A stretch of DNA of 64,000 nucleotides from Saussurea involucrata (GCA_033807775.1 CM066317.1:10437870-10501869); one strand, 5' to 3'; counted from the first letter of the stretch, positions 1-10,910 are shown. The notes: a model not told the origin generated them from the sequence alone. A program made the numbers and translations.

Positions 1-1440
1 TATTTGAAACAGTTTTTTCTTATCTAAGCTATACTCCTCATTTGAGTCGATCTCTTCTCCATCCCATTAGTAGTTGTATAATTGTTGGTTTGCTTCGTAT
101 GCTTTTTATCCTCACCATTATGATTCAAAGTTGTTTGTGGTATCTACAAGTAGATAAATGCCGGTAAATATTAAAACAACTAATGAAAGTGTGACAGTTT
201 TTACATACGATTAAGGAAAATATAAAATAAATCAAGTTCAAAATTATAAACATTAAAGTCAAAACACCAAGGAAAGGCCCAATACATTTATTTGAAAAGT
301 GAATCACCCAAAATTTGAGAATTGCTAGTTATAAAAAAGGCCAACTATACAAGACTATATACTTTGTACCTAATTCAATGTCCTAGTTCTTGATTGCAAT
401 ATATATACATATATATATATATATATACACTAGTTGTGTACCTGGGCAATGTAACAGGATGTAAAATCCGAAATCAGATTTCAATATTGTTGACCACAAC
501 TCTTGCATATAGAATTGAGCCCAACCCACAAACAGCAGCCCTTAGACACAATCAAGATCAAGTTCCATCTCTATTTCCATTTCCACCATATTTGTAACAA
601 GAGAACTAGATTGGTCTGAATATGCAACAACCTGTTCCTGTTGGAAAACAAAATGAACATCCACGTAATGTAAACTTGATTAAGATAATCTAAGTCTTCG
701 TTATAACTCCAGAAAAGACTAAACTTTTATTGCACCCAAATCTGATGTAACGCGACGAAAAACATTAGAGTCCAGGCATTAATCTGAGCATTTACCAGCA
801 ACCACAAAAGTGAAGTAATTTGTCCATAGGCCATTGGAAACTGAGGACTCAGACATAACTGATGAATCAAACACCAAACATAGTCCTTGAAAATTTTGCA
901 CAGGTAATCAAGAAGCATGGTTTGATGCAGATTTTGATTCAACATGCAAGATAACAAACCATCCAACATCTGATTTATAGAATTTAACTTCCAAACCTTT
1001 ATAAGAAACTCTACATCTGATTGGTCTAGACTCATAAAAAGAAGCAGAGCCCACCTCAAGGGAAACCATATCCACTAGAACCAACAAAAAGCATATGAGC
1101 AGAACATGAACATCATCCTTAAACTCATATCGATACCTTATGAGCCTGGAAACAGGCCTGTCTAGCAATATTTAACCCAAAAATAGACCTTGCCTATAAA
1201 TACCAGAACACCAACACAAAAATACCCAAAATGGATAACATGTTGGTTGGATCAATGATCAACAACCAATATGCCACCACGACAAAGTAGCAATGGATTA
1301 AAGCATACATCATAGTAGGATCATTAATCAACCACCATGATGCAACCCTATAAACAGACCAAGGAGGGGGAGAACCATCAAATAGCATCCAAATCAAATT
1401 CAGACACAAATAACGATAAATATTCATAGAAACAAACAAT
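1..1440. other. AT-rich stretch, no recognised gene
   Basis: No reading frame here resembles a family I know. Minus-strand frames at 727-1168 are open for 86-110 codons but show no domain, and their composition is like the surrounding AT-rich DNA. A short (TA)n tract lies near 400-430. It could be intron or flank of a minus-strand gene that continues out of the window, but nothing supports that directly. Confidence 0.3.
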
Positions 1441-1503
1441 TTAGCTAACCTTCTTTAGAACGAGGTCTCTAATCGTTATGTCCAAAACCAAATCTTGCGC
1501 CAT
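1441..1503 (-). pseudogene. Possible N-terminal scrap of ER membrane complex subunit 3
   Basis: Read on the minus strand from the ATG at 1503, the frame starts MAQDLVLDITIRDLVL. This resembles the start of plant EMC3 (TMEM111 family), an ER membrane protein insertase subunit, as I remember it. The similarity stops after about 16 residues: the expected transmembrane segment is missing and the frame ends in a stop at 1441. It is either a captured first exon or chance similarity; the match is short and no further EMC3 exon was recognised nearby. Confidence 0.3.
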
Positions 1504-2939
1504 TGTCGATTGATTTGGTTCCTTTGTCCATCACTTCTTGTTTATCCCAAAATTAGGACCAGTGTGTGCCTTGTTGATCATCAAGGCATAAGGAGATGAT
1601 TGAGCAAAACCTATTGTTGGTTTAAGACAAAAAAGAAATAAACCACAAATTTGTTTAGTTCTTGAGAACGATCATAAAAGATCCATGGCAAAAATTAACA
1701 ATGAAACTTACATTGGCATTGGAATAATGCCTTATCAATCGAATTGCATTCAAATGAGTAAACACATAATCCAATTCATATATCATGAACTAAAAACAGA
1801 GTATCCAAGACAGTGACATACAATTCTAATATCAAGAACTAAACACAAAATCCAAAGCACAACTACAAAAACCAACCTAGATAGAATAAGTTGCTTCCAT
1901 TAACATCGTAATGAGAAGATGTATAAACAAAAGCATGTCATTTTTTTGCCAAAACTCACACCAATATCATATTCAAAGTATGTTGGCATCCATCATGGTT
2001 CATTGTGGTCATAAAACCTCTTAAATGGAAATAAAAAAAGAGATCAAATTTTGATTGAAAAAACAACAAAACTCATTTAATCCAAGCATATTATCATAAA
2101 AATCAATACCATACGATCAACTTCTATCATGATCGAGAAATACACAGAAAAAAAAAGAACTTTTAGGTTAAGAAACATATATTCAAGATAGAATTACAAT
2201 TAAATACACAATATCCATTTGCTAATTTTCTTTAACAAATAACAAATTCTTACAAAGAAAACTAAAACCAAAAAATCTGAAAGACAATAAGCATATAAAC
2301 TAAATACCATTGTCACTGCCTAAAATAAGATTCTAAACTAAAAGGAGGTCAAACTATAGGTTAAAAATAGAGAAAGCATATAAATGAAGAGCAATATTAG
2401 CATGAAAACCACACGAATTTTATGGAACTCAAAAAAGTCTACTCGTGAATCAATAACTTAACTGTCATTCAAAAGTGACAATGGAAACTTACGGATTAAA
2501 ATCAATAGCATCAAATAATAAGCAGTTTTGCCATATGGAGACATTGATAAACAGGTTCAACAAATTTTATGAACCACCTGTTTTGTGTTTAATAGGACAA
2601 ATTTTGCTTCCTATCACATCACCATTTTCACTTACAAAGTCATCTCCATGCTTAAAGTGAAAAGTGTCCATCCTGATCAGATCAACTACTCAGAAGGAAC
2701 CAAAATGGGTTAGAAAACATATTAAGAGAGAATCGGATGTGTAACCAAACATTTTCTCCTCAAAATAGGAAGAATGAGATTTTTACCAAAAGATTAATCA
2801 TAAGCCATAGAAATAAACTTTAGAAGAAAGAGTGTGTAAGAATTAGATGATGTTAATAAAACATACCCCAAAACATTTAGTAGCCAACGAAAAAGTCCAC
2901 CTACACAATATTGAAGTCATTCTAATGAAACTTTTTTCA
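1504..2939. other. AT-rich stretch, no recognised gene
   Basis: No domain, RNA gene or clear repeat was recognised. The sequence is A-rich on the + strand with only short open frames. Confidence 0.3.
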
Positions 2940-3385
2940 TGATGTAAAACACCTTGCAACATCGAAACTAAAATGCATATACACTTTGCGATATCGAAAC
3001 ACCTACACGATCCAAAACGAAATTGATAATACACTTTGCGAAATCACAACTAAAACCGATATACACTTGAAAATCGAAAGTAACACCGATATACTATTTG
3101 CAAAATGAAACTAAAACCGATATACATTTGCAAAATCGACACTGAAACTAATATACTCTGGCAAAATCAAAACTGAAATCAATATACTCACGCAAAATCG
3201 CAATTGAAGTCATACACTTGCAAAATCGAAACAGAAACAATATACAGTAGCAAAATTTGAAACTGAAATCGATATACACTTGCAAGATTGAAACTGAATC
3301 GATACAGACTTGAAAAATCTAATGAAAATGATATACACTTTCAAAATCGAATATCGTTGCAAAATCGAAACTGATTCGCTGTATC
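2940..3385. repeat. Degenerate tandem repeat, unit about 33 bp
   Basis: A loosely conserved unit containing 'aaaatcgaaactgaaa' followed by 'atatacacttgc' recurs roughly a dozen times with substitutions and small indels. It reads as an old minisatellite. It lies just downstream, in minus-strand sense, of a possible short first exon at 3421-3503. Confidence 0.7.
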
Positions 3386-3420
3386 AAAATTAAAATCGCA
3401 TCGGGAGTTAAAAAACGAAC

Positions 3421-3503
3421 CTGGGTCTGGTGTGGGCTGTGGAGACGGTGGCCAGGGCTGGTGGTGACGACCGGGACGGTAGCTTGGGTTTTGCTGATGC
3501 CAT
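3421..3503 (-). other. Candidate short first exon on the minus strand
   Basis: From the ATG at 3503 the minus strand reads 27 codons rich in Pro, Ser, Ala and Arg (starting MASAKPKLPSRSS), ending at a CAG followed by gttcg, which could serve as a splice donor. This 83-bp piece is far more GC-rich than its surroundings. No following exon could be identified, so it may be the start of a real gene, a captured fragment, or chance. Confidence 0.2.
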
Positions 3504-4100
3504 TGATTATGGGGTTGAGAGGAGAAGATGTGGGTAATTAGAAAATTTCATTGACGACGGCGACGGTAGTTTAGGTTTTATTTATTTTCATTTTTTAATC
3601 TTAAATTTTACATGTTAATCACTTTTTTATGAAAAAATTGAACTTTTTGTTTTGGCACGTTTTTTGAATTTTAACTTTTGAATTTCATAAATTTTTGGAG
3701 ACAATTTAAGTTTTGGTAAAATTTTAATTATTAAATTATTATTTATTTTATTAAAACTTAATTTAATTACGTAGTCACTATTTTATTTAACTAATACATT
3801 CTAATATATACTTTTATTAAAATTTTAACCAATACTTAATTATTATTTATTGTATATATGTAGTATGGAAAAAAAAAGGTGAGAAACCCCTAAGAAGAGA
3901 TATCGACTGTTGGTCACTTTTAATCTCACCTCTAACCATGAGTTGTTTTTCTTATGGAAATTGATCATGTGCATCTTGGATTCTCGGTACATCTCATTAA
4001 TGTTAATCTTCAATAATGATTCATTCAAAGGTTCAGATCTCTCCTTACGTTTTTTTTTGAAGACTCCCTCCTTACGTTTCTCACTATAACTTCTGTTCTC
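3504..4100. other. AT-rich stretch, no recognised gene
   Basis: Mostly A/T runs. I see no gene or defined repeat. Confidence 0.3.
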
Positions 4101-4335
4101 ATTAAAATAATTTATTTTTTATTTAAAAAATTACAACTTTCGTCAAAATCACATGTGATTTGCAATTAATTGAAATTTCCCAAACTTTGTTTTTCTAATC
4201 ACATGTAATTTAAAATGTAAAAAACATTGATTCAAATTAAACATTGGCAAATAAATTACTGTTACTGAAACATAATCACATGTGACGTGTAGCAAAAGAA
4301 ATTTAATATGCATAAGATCACATGTGATTCAAGCG
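4101..4335. repeat. Cluster of AATCACATGTGATT-like palindromes
   Basis: Four copies of a palindromic word based on aatcacatgtgatt occur within 235 bp, near 4148, 4198, 4272 and 4318, each in different flanking sequence. The core acatgt/catgtg resembles an E-box. Similar words recur inside intron 1 of the protease gene at 52360-52510. Whether this is a binding-site cluster or the body of an old MITE cannot be decided from sequence. Confidence 0.5.
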
Positions 4336-4379
4336 TAAATAATTTTATCACAATGGTGTTGTTGATAACTTACATTTCT

Positions 4380-4925
4380 TAATGAATCGTATTAATTGGG
4401 CCATCATGGTCTTGGACATTAGTGGCTCTTTATGAATTGTATTAGTAAATATAGGTTTGTTCCATCTTGTTCCACTCTATTCTATGGATGGGGGTGGAAC
4501 ATGCATGTTAATCAACCGTGTTGGGTCTTCATGTGGTAATGAATTATTTTGAATCTTAATGGACTTTAATAACTCTTAATGAACTTGAACAGACCTTGAT
4601 GGGCTTTTGCAATTTTTATGAACTATAATGGGCCTTGACGTATCAAATTTGACTCATTGGTTGTTAACGAACCTTATTCGACATGTATGGATTTCAGTGG
4701 CTATTATTGAACTTGATTAGGTCTGAGTAGACTTTAGTGACTCTTAATGAATTGTAATGGATTTTGTTGGGTCATATTGGACTCAATGACTCTTAATAAA
4801 ATGTACTGGATTTCATGGGATTTAGTAGCTTTTAATGAACTTCAATGAGTCTTGATGGGTCATATTTGACTAGCAGTTGTTACTGGATTGTATTGGGCCT
4901 ACATGGCTTTATGTCGCAGTTAATA
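4380..4925. repeat. Degenerate tandem repeat, 'aatgaactttaatgg' type
   Basis: Words such as 'cttaatgaa', 'ttgatgggtc' and 'ttggactca' alternate through this stretch in a loose period of about 30 bp. Some of the same words return at 5500-5580, as if the CCGG-rich segment between them was inserted into the array. Confidence 0.6.
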
Positions 4926-5510
4926 AATGTATTGGGCCTTGTCCCGGTCCCAAACAGTAATCGCGTAACCGATCTCGATTCCGGTCCCGATCCCAGTCCT
5001 GACCCAAATACGAAGGCCCGGTAAAGTTTTATAACGCCTGGTTATGAGAACCGGTCTCGAACTGGGCCCAAAGTGTTCCTACTTTATTCTTTTATTTTTC
5101 TAAAATCGATTTTAACTTATAAAATATTTTTTGAAGAATTTGATTAATCAAATACACTAACAAATACATTTTGATTATACCTGGATCAATCGAATACACT
5201 AAAAGAATACTTACGTTTTTAAAAATAAGTTTTATTTTAATTGGGTCGATCAAATACACAAACAAATTCGTTTTTATTTAAAAACATACTTAAAAATACA
5301 TTTAAAAATAAAGTTTAAATACAAATTCGAGCCGGTCCTATAATCGGTCCAATGACCTATCACGAGCGGGGCCGAACTATGTTTTTGGATGAAACTCATA
5401 ACCGGTTAAGGGTCGGCGGTTGCAAACCGATACCAAACGGTCTCGGCCGGGCCGGTCTCGTTCCTCTGCCAGTGCCCGGGCCCATTTGGCCATCTCTAAC
5501 AATGGGTGGT
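4926..5510. mobile_element. CCGGTC-rich non-autonomous hAT-like element (tentative)
   Basis: The two ends of this 585-bp segment are dense in ccggtc/gaccgg words (4935-5060 and 5325-5485), with an AT-rich centre. The right edge reads 'gggcccatttggccatctc', whose complement resembles the start of many plant hAT-type elements. It interrupts the repeat array on either side. I could not settle exact ends or a target-site duplication. A second, smaller CCGG-rich patch is at 11900-12010. Confidence 0.4.
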
Positions 5511-5770
5511 AATGAACTATATTAAACCTTGATAGTCGTAGTGGACTCATTGATGTTGATTATCTATATTGGGCCTTAATAGATACATTGATAATTGAAA
5601 CCTTGAAAATAGAGGGAATGAAAATCAAAATACATTTTTAAATCTTTTTAGTTAAAATAAGAAGGAAAATAAAGATAATGAAAAACAAAGAGGCGGCGCC
5701 GGTTTTCTAATTGTTTGAGAAACATTTAATTAAGATAAAAATATATTAAAAAATTTATTTGAAATAATAG
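5511..5770. other. Repeat-array remnant and AT-rich DNA before the MULE
   Basis: Contains the tail of the degenerate array and A-rich sequence. No gene seen. Confidence 0.3.
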
Positions 5771-5779
5771 TTTTATTTA
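5771..5779. repeat. Target-site duplication, left copy (MULE)
   Basis: The 9 bp ttttattta directly precede the left terminal inverted repeat. The identical 9 bp follow the right one at 10764-10772. A 9-bp duplication is the usual Mutator footprint. Confidence 0.95.
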
Positions 5780-6148
5780 GGGAAATTAATTAAAATACCC
5801 AAAGTTTGACCAACTGTTACCAAAATACCCAAAAAAAAAATCATTTTGCAAAAATACCCAAAATACCCGCGATGGATCCCGCGATCGCGGGCTAGGGCTG
5901 ACGTGGCACGTATTTTGGCCCCAAATGCCCCGCGAAGCTCCTCAACTTTGGCCGCGATACACTTTTGGTCCCTGCCCGCGATCGCAGCCCGCGATGGCCC
6001 GCGATGGTCCAAAATTTACAGTTTTGGTCCCTGAAAATTTACACTTTCAGCCCCTGTACTTAGACGAATCTTGCATGCTTTTACTGTTTTTTTCCACAAT
6101 TATTGTACTTTGAAGACCGATTTGTGGTTGAAATTCATTTGCATGTTT
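5780..6148 (+). repeat. MULE left terminal inverted repeat
   Basis: Matches the complement of 10386-10763 with scattered substitutions and small indels. It contains GC-rich, CpG-dense palindromes of the form cccgcgatcgcggg within otherwise AT-rich sequence. It lies upstream of the coiled-coil ORF that starts at 6276, so it probably holds that gene's promoter. Confidence 0.9.
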
Positions 6149-6275
6149 GAGATTTCATCCATAAATATCAGTAGTATGCAATTCACAATTCACACTTCCT
6201 CTTGCTTTCTTTCTTGATTTCTCTCTTGCTTTCTTTCTTTGAATTGATTTCTCTCTTCTCTCATTTCATCCACAA

Positions 6276-6599
6276 ATGGCATCGTCATCAAACCCTAAGT
6301 CTACTCCTGAAAAAATGCCACCTCAAATCGAGGTCGCCATAGCAAAAAAGGAAAAGGAGATAGATGAACTAACAGAAGAGTGGAAAAAAATTATGGACAG
6401 GAAGTCAGTCCATTTGAGAAAGATCGAAGAGGAAGACAGGGAGATCAAAAGGATGAAAGGGGATATAAAAGCTCGGGAGGCTCGTGTTCGTCGAGAACAA
6501 GAAGCAATTCACCATATTCTGCAAGACTTCGCAATTATTCAAGCGAAGGTAAACGAGAAGCAAGCTTGGATTGATGAAACTAAATCAATTTTTAAGTAG
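6276..6599 (+). CDS. Small coiled-coil protein carried by the MULE
   Basis: The frame encodes 107 aa starting MASSSNPKSTPEKMPP, followed from about residue 18 to the end by an almost continuous charged helix rich in Lys, Glu, Arg and Ile with heptad-like spacing, so a coiled coil is likely. There is no signal peptide, membrane segment or known catalytic motif. It starts about 130 bp inside the left inverted repeat and runs toward the transposase gene, the position mudrB occupies in MuDR, though I see no mudrB similarity. The upstream leader is CT-rich. It may be an accessory transposition protein, a captured host gene fragment, or one exon of a longer product. Expression is unproven. Confidence 0.55.
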   Translation: MASSSNPKSTPEKMPPQIEVAIAKKEKEIDELTEEWKKIMDRKSVHLRKIEEEDREIKRMKGDIKAREARVRREQEAIHHILQDFAIIQAKVNEKQAWIDETKSIFK

Positions 6600-6751
6600 G
6601 TGGTGGTTATATTTTTTTTGTTTTGTATTTTTTTTTACTGTGTTGTTATTTGTATTTTTTTACTGTGTTGTTGTTTTGTATTTTTTGTTGTTGTTAATTT
6701 CTCTGAAAAATAGTTTTTAAGCCGCTGAACCACGGTTAGGTTGGATACATC

Positions 6752-7006
6752 ATGCAAGGTCAAGTCAGAGGTTACCTCATTCGTGGGCCTACTCCTCTTG
6801 TAGAATATATGACAACCCTCAACTCATTTGCTAAAGTGTGTGCGGGTTGTGGTACACAATGGACATACGTGGTTGCAAAAGCAGAAGCCGTTGAAGAAGG
6901 GTCAGAAAGATTGAAGATGAAGAGCTTGTTGGATGGAATACAAACTAGCTGTGTTATCAATGTTCATTTAGAAGCATATGTATGTGTGTGTATATATATA
7001 ATATGA
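6752..7006 (+). other. Open frame of unknown status inside the MULE
   Basis: The frame runs 84 codons and contains a CxxC pair (CAGC, about residues 30-33). Its last third overlaps the TA/TG-rich repeat that recurs at 7564, so the C-terminal end is unlikely to be real protein. It could be a downstream exon of the coiled-coil gene or captured host sequence. No family recognised. Confidence 0.2.
6940..7000 (+). repeat. Direct repeat inside the MULE, copy 1
   Basis: About 60 bp beginning acaaactagctgtgttatc and ending in a TG/TA tract recur at 7564-7620 in the same orientation with almost no change. The pair brackets the hairpin at 7006-7198 and AT-rich DNA, suggesting a local duplication within the element. 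Confidence 0.8.
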
Positions 7007-7198
7007 AATGGGGTTTTGACAAGTTGGTATCACTGGACTCATTTAAGAATTGTGAAAATGGGTATTTGACGAATGATGATTCATGTGTGTTTGGAGTTGA
7101 AGTACTGTTTTAAACACACATGAATCATCATTCGCCAAATACCCATTTTCACAATTCTTAAATGAGTCCAGTGATACCAACTTGTCAAAACCCCATTT
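7006..7198. repeat. Near-perfect 87-bp inverted repeat (hairpin)
   Basis: 7006-7092 and 7112-7198 are reverse complements with very few mismatches, separated by a 19-bp loop. Transcribed from either side it would fold into a long stem able to feed small-RNA processing. It lies between the two convergent genes of the MULE. No protein-coding role is likely. Confidence 0.9.
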
Positions 7199-7563
7199 AT
7201 AAACAATTCTACCTTCTCCTATTGCCATTCACGATATCTATAAACACATTCAAATAATAATAATTTAAAACGATTTAATGAATTAGTTAATATATGATTA
7301 TTATGTTAATGCGATAGGAGTGTAAAACAAAATTGAAAAAAAATATGAGATGTACCATAAATTAAATAATTAACTATAATGGTGTAATTTGTTAAAATTA
7401 AAACGTATCTAATATGAATATATAAACAGACATGTGTACTCAGAGTTAACATTCACTGCCATGGATGCAAGAACAAGGTCAAGAAAATACTAAGAAAAAT
7501 TGAAGGTCTCCTATTTTCTTTATGTGTGTAAATATATAATACGAATATATATATATATCATTT

Positions 7564-7620
7564 ACAAACTAGCTGTGTTATCAATGTTCATTTAGAAGCA
7601 TATGTATGTGTGTATATATA
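7564..7620 (+). repeat. Direct repeat inside the MULE, copy 2
   Basis: Second copy of the 6940-7000 unit, ending just before the stop codon of the minus-strand transposase gene. Confidence 0.8.
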
Positions 7621-7624
7621 TCAT

Positions 7625-10199
7625 TTACAAATCAGTGTTTAGATCAACAGTATCATAAGGGTTTGTTCCATATGGTTCAAGCTGTGACGGGCCCGGGGTG
7701 TGACTGACAGAATGTCTCCTTGGCACGGTTGAAGGGGCGGGATTTGGACACTCTCCACGAGTGTGTCCTACGCATTGGCACCGAGTACATCTTCGTTGTA
7801 TCGAACTTTCACCACGTGATGGACGTCGGTCGTTCTTTCTCGGTCTCCCGGCCCTGTTCTTATCCATTAAAGGTGGATAGCATGGTGGAAGCGGGTCGAG
7901 TGGATACACCCATGCTGCAGGGGGTCCAGCTGGGTTTATTACCTCCACGTATGTTTTCCGATAATATTCGGACGTGAAGAAAGGTACAGCCAAGTCGCTG
8001 CAATCTGTACGACCCATATATGTTGCTGCAGCGATGGCATGGCCGCACGGTAACCCAGATTTATCACATTCGCGACACGAACAAAGGTGGTCTTCCATAT
8101 TCACAATCGCGTGAATATAGTCATCATGCACCTCGTACTTCCCATACCCGATTGCTCTTACCGGCCATGTCGCCGCACGACGCGCCCTGTACTGAACGAT
8201 ATTCTCCGCCGTTGGTGCGAGTGCATTTTGTATCTTAGCTCCTTTTAGGCGTCGAATTTGGTACCACTCTTGTTGAAAGGCCCGAAAGTAGTCCATAAGA
8301 TTAACAATCTGACATCTACGCGCAAAACGGGAGAGTGCATTCACAGACTCTGCACTATTCGAGGTCAGAATGTCATACCGTTGTCCAGGAAAATGGGATG
8401 CGGACCACCTCTCCGATCCAGCATCGTCAAAGACTTTGGCTGCTTCCTTGACACTGTATCGTAGCATATTCATGTACTTGTTAAACTCCCGATCCGTATA
8501 TGCTCTGCATGCCGCCCAATAGACATCCTTGTAGGTGGTAATACGTTTGTCCTTGGATTTGGCGTTCATCTCCAAATGTCGACAGCATATGGCGTGAGGG
8601 GCGTGAGGGGCGTTTGGGTACATGGCAGAGATTGCGGCGCTTATGGAAGGAGCCCTGTCAGACATAAACACCAACCCTTGCGGGTCTCCGATAGCTTGTC
8701 TCAACATGGACAGAAACCAAGTCCACTCGTCCCCGGTTTTGGACTTGCCTACGCCGAAAGCTACTGGAACGATGGAGTTATCCCCGTCCATGGCAACCGC
8801 CAGGAACATCATACCCAAGTAACGGCCCTTTAAATAGGCTGCGTCTATTATCAGGACACGACGTAGATTTTCCAGAAATGTGCGGATCTGAAAAAACATA
8901 GGTTAAAATGTTATAGTTTATAATGTGTAAATGTTATAGTTTATAATGTGTAAACATATGACGTGTTAAAATACGTACCGCGGGTCCAAGGGCCACGAAG
9001 CACATCTCAAACCGTCCACGTGAATCGGTCCGTAGCTGCATGACAGTACCAGGGTTCTGCATCTGCAAATTATGTAAATATGTCGGGAGTCGTTCATACG
9101 ACTCCTCGAACGTGCCTCTCACCATAAACAGTGCATGGCAGCGCGCACGCCACGCCTGGTGGTAATCAATCGTGACGCCGAACTGCCGGTGAACGTCGTG
9201 GACGATGTCCTTTGGACGCAATGACCTGCTAACATCAAGAAATTTGTTTTTCAGGATCGCACCCAAAGTCTTTTTGCCGGCTTGTTTGTGGTGGGGATTA
9301 AGTTGCGTCCTCGTACAAGTGTGTACGTCGTGCAACTTTCTAATCATTATCGCCCCTCCTTTGGGACCCGTGTGAATCGCGTACAACCTCCACTCACACT
9401 TTTCTCTAGCACATTCAACTACGTATTTGATTTTGTCAGATGCCCGCACGCGACTTTGGAAACCCTCTTCCAAGAACTTGAGTCCGATCTGACTTGCTAA
9501 GAGATCCTTCGAATCGAATATATGACCTGTTGTTAAACTTTCGCTACGAATATAAGGTGTAGGTTCGTAGCTTTGTGTCTGGGTATGGGAGTCTAGAAGA
9601 ATAGGGGGCATATCAAAAAAGTCATTTATCTGACTACATGATTTTCTACTAGGGGTATATTCTTCGTGATCATCATTATCGGTGTCTGATCTGTCTATTT
9701 CAGAATTACCCGTTCTGAAAACGTGGATTTCGTCATCAGCAACTCCAGCAGTACGCCATTCGTGTGGTTGTGGTGATGGTGGTGGTGGTTGTTGTTGTTG
9801 TTGAGAATCAGGCTGCTCTATTTGGAGGCCTTCGTCGTCGTCACCCTCCTCGTCACTGTCGTCGTCACCGTCGTCGTCACCGTCGGATACGCCGGGATAC
9901 ACAAAGACTAATGGGGGTCTTTCTGAATCGACTGCAAGGTGCAGAAAAGTAGAGATATCCCCATCGTTGGATAAATCCACAAATGACCCATCGCCATTTT
10001 TAAACACTAACTTGCAAATATCAGAAGAGTTGATTCCACATTTTTGCATGGCGTATGCAACAAACTTCTGATAAGTATAGTTTACTGACACTTTTACACC
10101 ATGCTTAGATTTATAAGCACAATTCCACTCATTGTTATCTTGCACCCATTCACCATCAAAACAGAAATATAGCTTAGCTTTTGCAACAGATGAACTCAT
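7625..10199 (-). CDS. MuDR-family (MULE) transposase, 827 aa, two exons
   Basis: Exon 1 is 10199-8979 and exon 2 is 8887-7625. The 91-bp intron (8978-8888) has GT and AG ends and joins in phase 0, giving 827 codons. The protein has an N-terminal region with an acidic, Gln/Pro-rich linker (about residues 100-150), a MuDR-type DNA-binding domain (about 225-310), and the MULE transposase core with candidate catalytic residues Asp422 (IIDAAYLKG), Asp484 (MSDRAP) and Glu587 (SNSAESVN). A SWIM zinc finger (C676, C678, C688, H690) and a C-terminal CCHC knuckle (C774, C777, H782, C787) follow. It catalyses cut-and-paste transposition in the nucleus, acting on the inverted repeats. Its promoter should lie in the right inverted repeat, about 190 bp upstream. 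No stop or frameshift was seen, so it may be functional. Confidence 0.93.
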
Positions 10200-10385
10200 T
10201 TTTTCAGTAGTATCTCAAACACAAAATATTGCAGAAAGAAATATTGCAACAATGAAATCGTTGTGTGAGAATTATGGCTTGAATTTTACGTCTATTTATG
10301 AATGAAACAACCAACATATCAGAAAACCAATCTCTCATTTCATCCACAAACTGATATTCCAAAAACATTGATTTAACATTGATTG

Positions 10386-10763
10386 AAACATGCAATTGAA
10401 TTTCAACCACAAATCGGTCTTTAAATTGCAATAATTGTGGAAAAAAACAGTAAAAGCATCAAGATTCGTCTAAGTATAGGGGCTGAAAGTGTAAATTTTC
10501 AGGGACCAAAAGTTGAAAATTTCAGGGACCAAAACTGTAAATGTTGGCCCATCGCGGGCCATCGCGGGCAGGGACCAAAAGTGCACCGCGGCCAAAGTTT
10601 AGGGGCTTCGCGGGGCATTTGTGCCCAAAATACGTGCCACGTCAGCGTATCCCGCGATCGCGGGACCCCATCGCGGGTATTTTGGGTATTTTTGCAAAAT
10701 TGAAAAATTTTAGGGTATTTTGGTAACAGTTGGTTTGACTTTGGGTATTTTAATTAATTTCCC
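10386..10763 (-). repeat. MULE right terminal inverted repeat
   Basis: Inverted counterpart of 5780-6148, with the same GC-rich gcgatcgcggg palindromes. It is slightly longer because of a local repeat of a 'gggaccaaaa' motif. It lies upstream of the transposase start codon on the minus strand. Confidence 0.9.
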
Positions 10764-10772
10764 TTTTATTTA
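10764..10772. repeat. Target-site duplication, right copy (MULE)
   Basis: ttttattta, identical to 5771-5779. Confidence 0.95.
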
Positions 10773-10910
10773 ACGTAAATATTTATTAAACTTTTATTTA
10801 AAACTAAAAATTTACTTGAAATAATAAATTCTGAGATTTTATTTCATTAAAGCGCCAACTTAATATTTCATTTTTATTAAACAATTATGGAATATATATA
10901 TATATATATA

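Larger units (their letters stand above)
5780..10763. mobile_element. Complete autonomous-looking Mutator-like element (MULE)
   Basis: This 4,984-bp element has termini gggaaattaattaaaat on both ends in inverted orientation, long inverted repeats of about 370 bp, and a perfect 9-bp target duplication (ttttattta). It carries a transposase gene on the minus strand (7625-10199) that is open from ATG to stop once one 91-bp GT-AG intron is removed, and a small coiled-coil ORF on the + strand (6276-6599). The two genes point inward from opposite ends, as mudrA and mudrB do in maize MuDR. The perfect target duplication and uninterrupted transposase suggest a fairly recent insertion that could still be active; the inverted repeats differ at a number of positions. 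Confidence 0.93.

Noticed and set aside
727..1168. Two overlapping minus-strand open frames of 86-110 codons
   Set aside because: No domain, atypical hydrophobic composition and no supporting neighbours; not called as genes.
8020..9952. Several + strand open frames of 60-85 codons
   Set aside because: They lie opposite the transposase exons and mirror their codon structure; antisense shadows.
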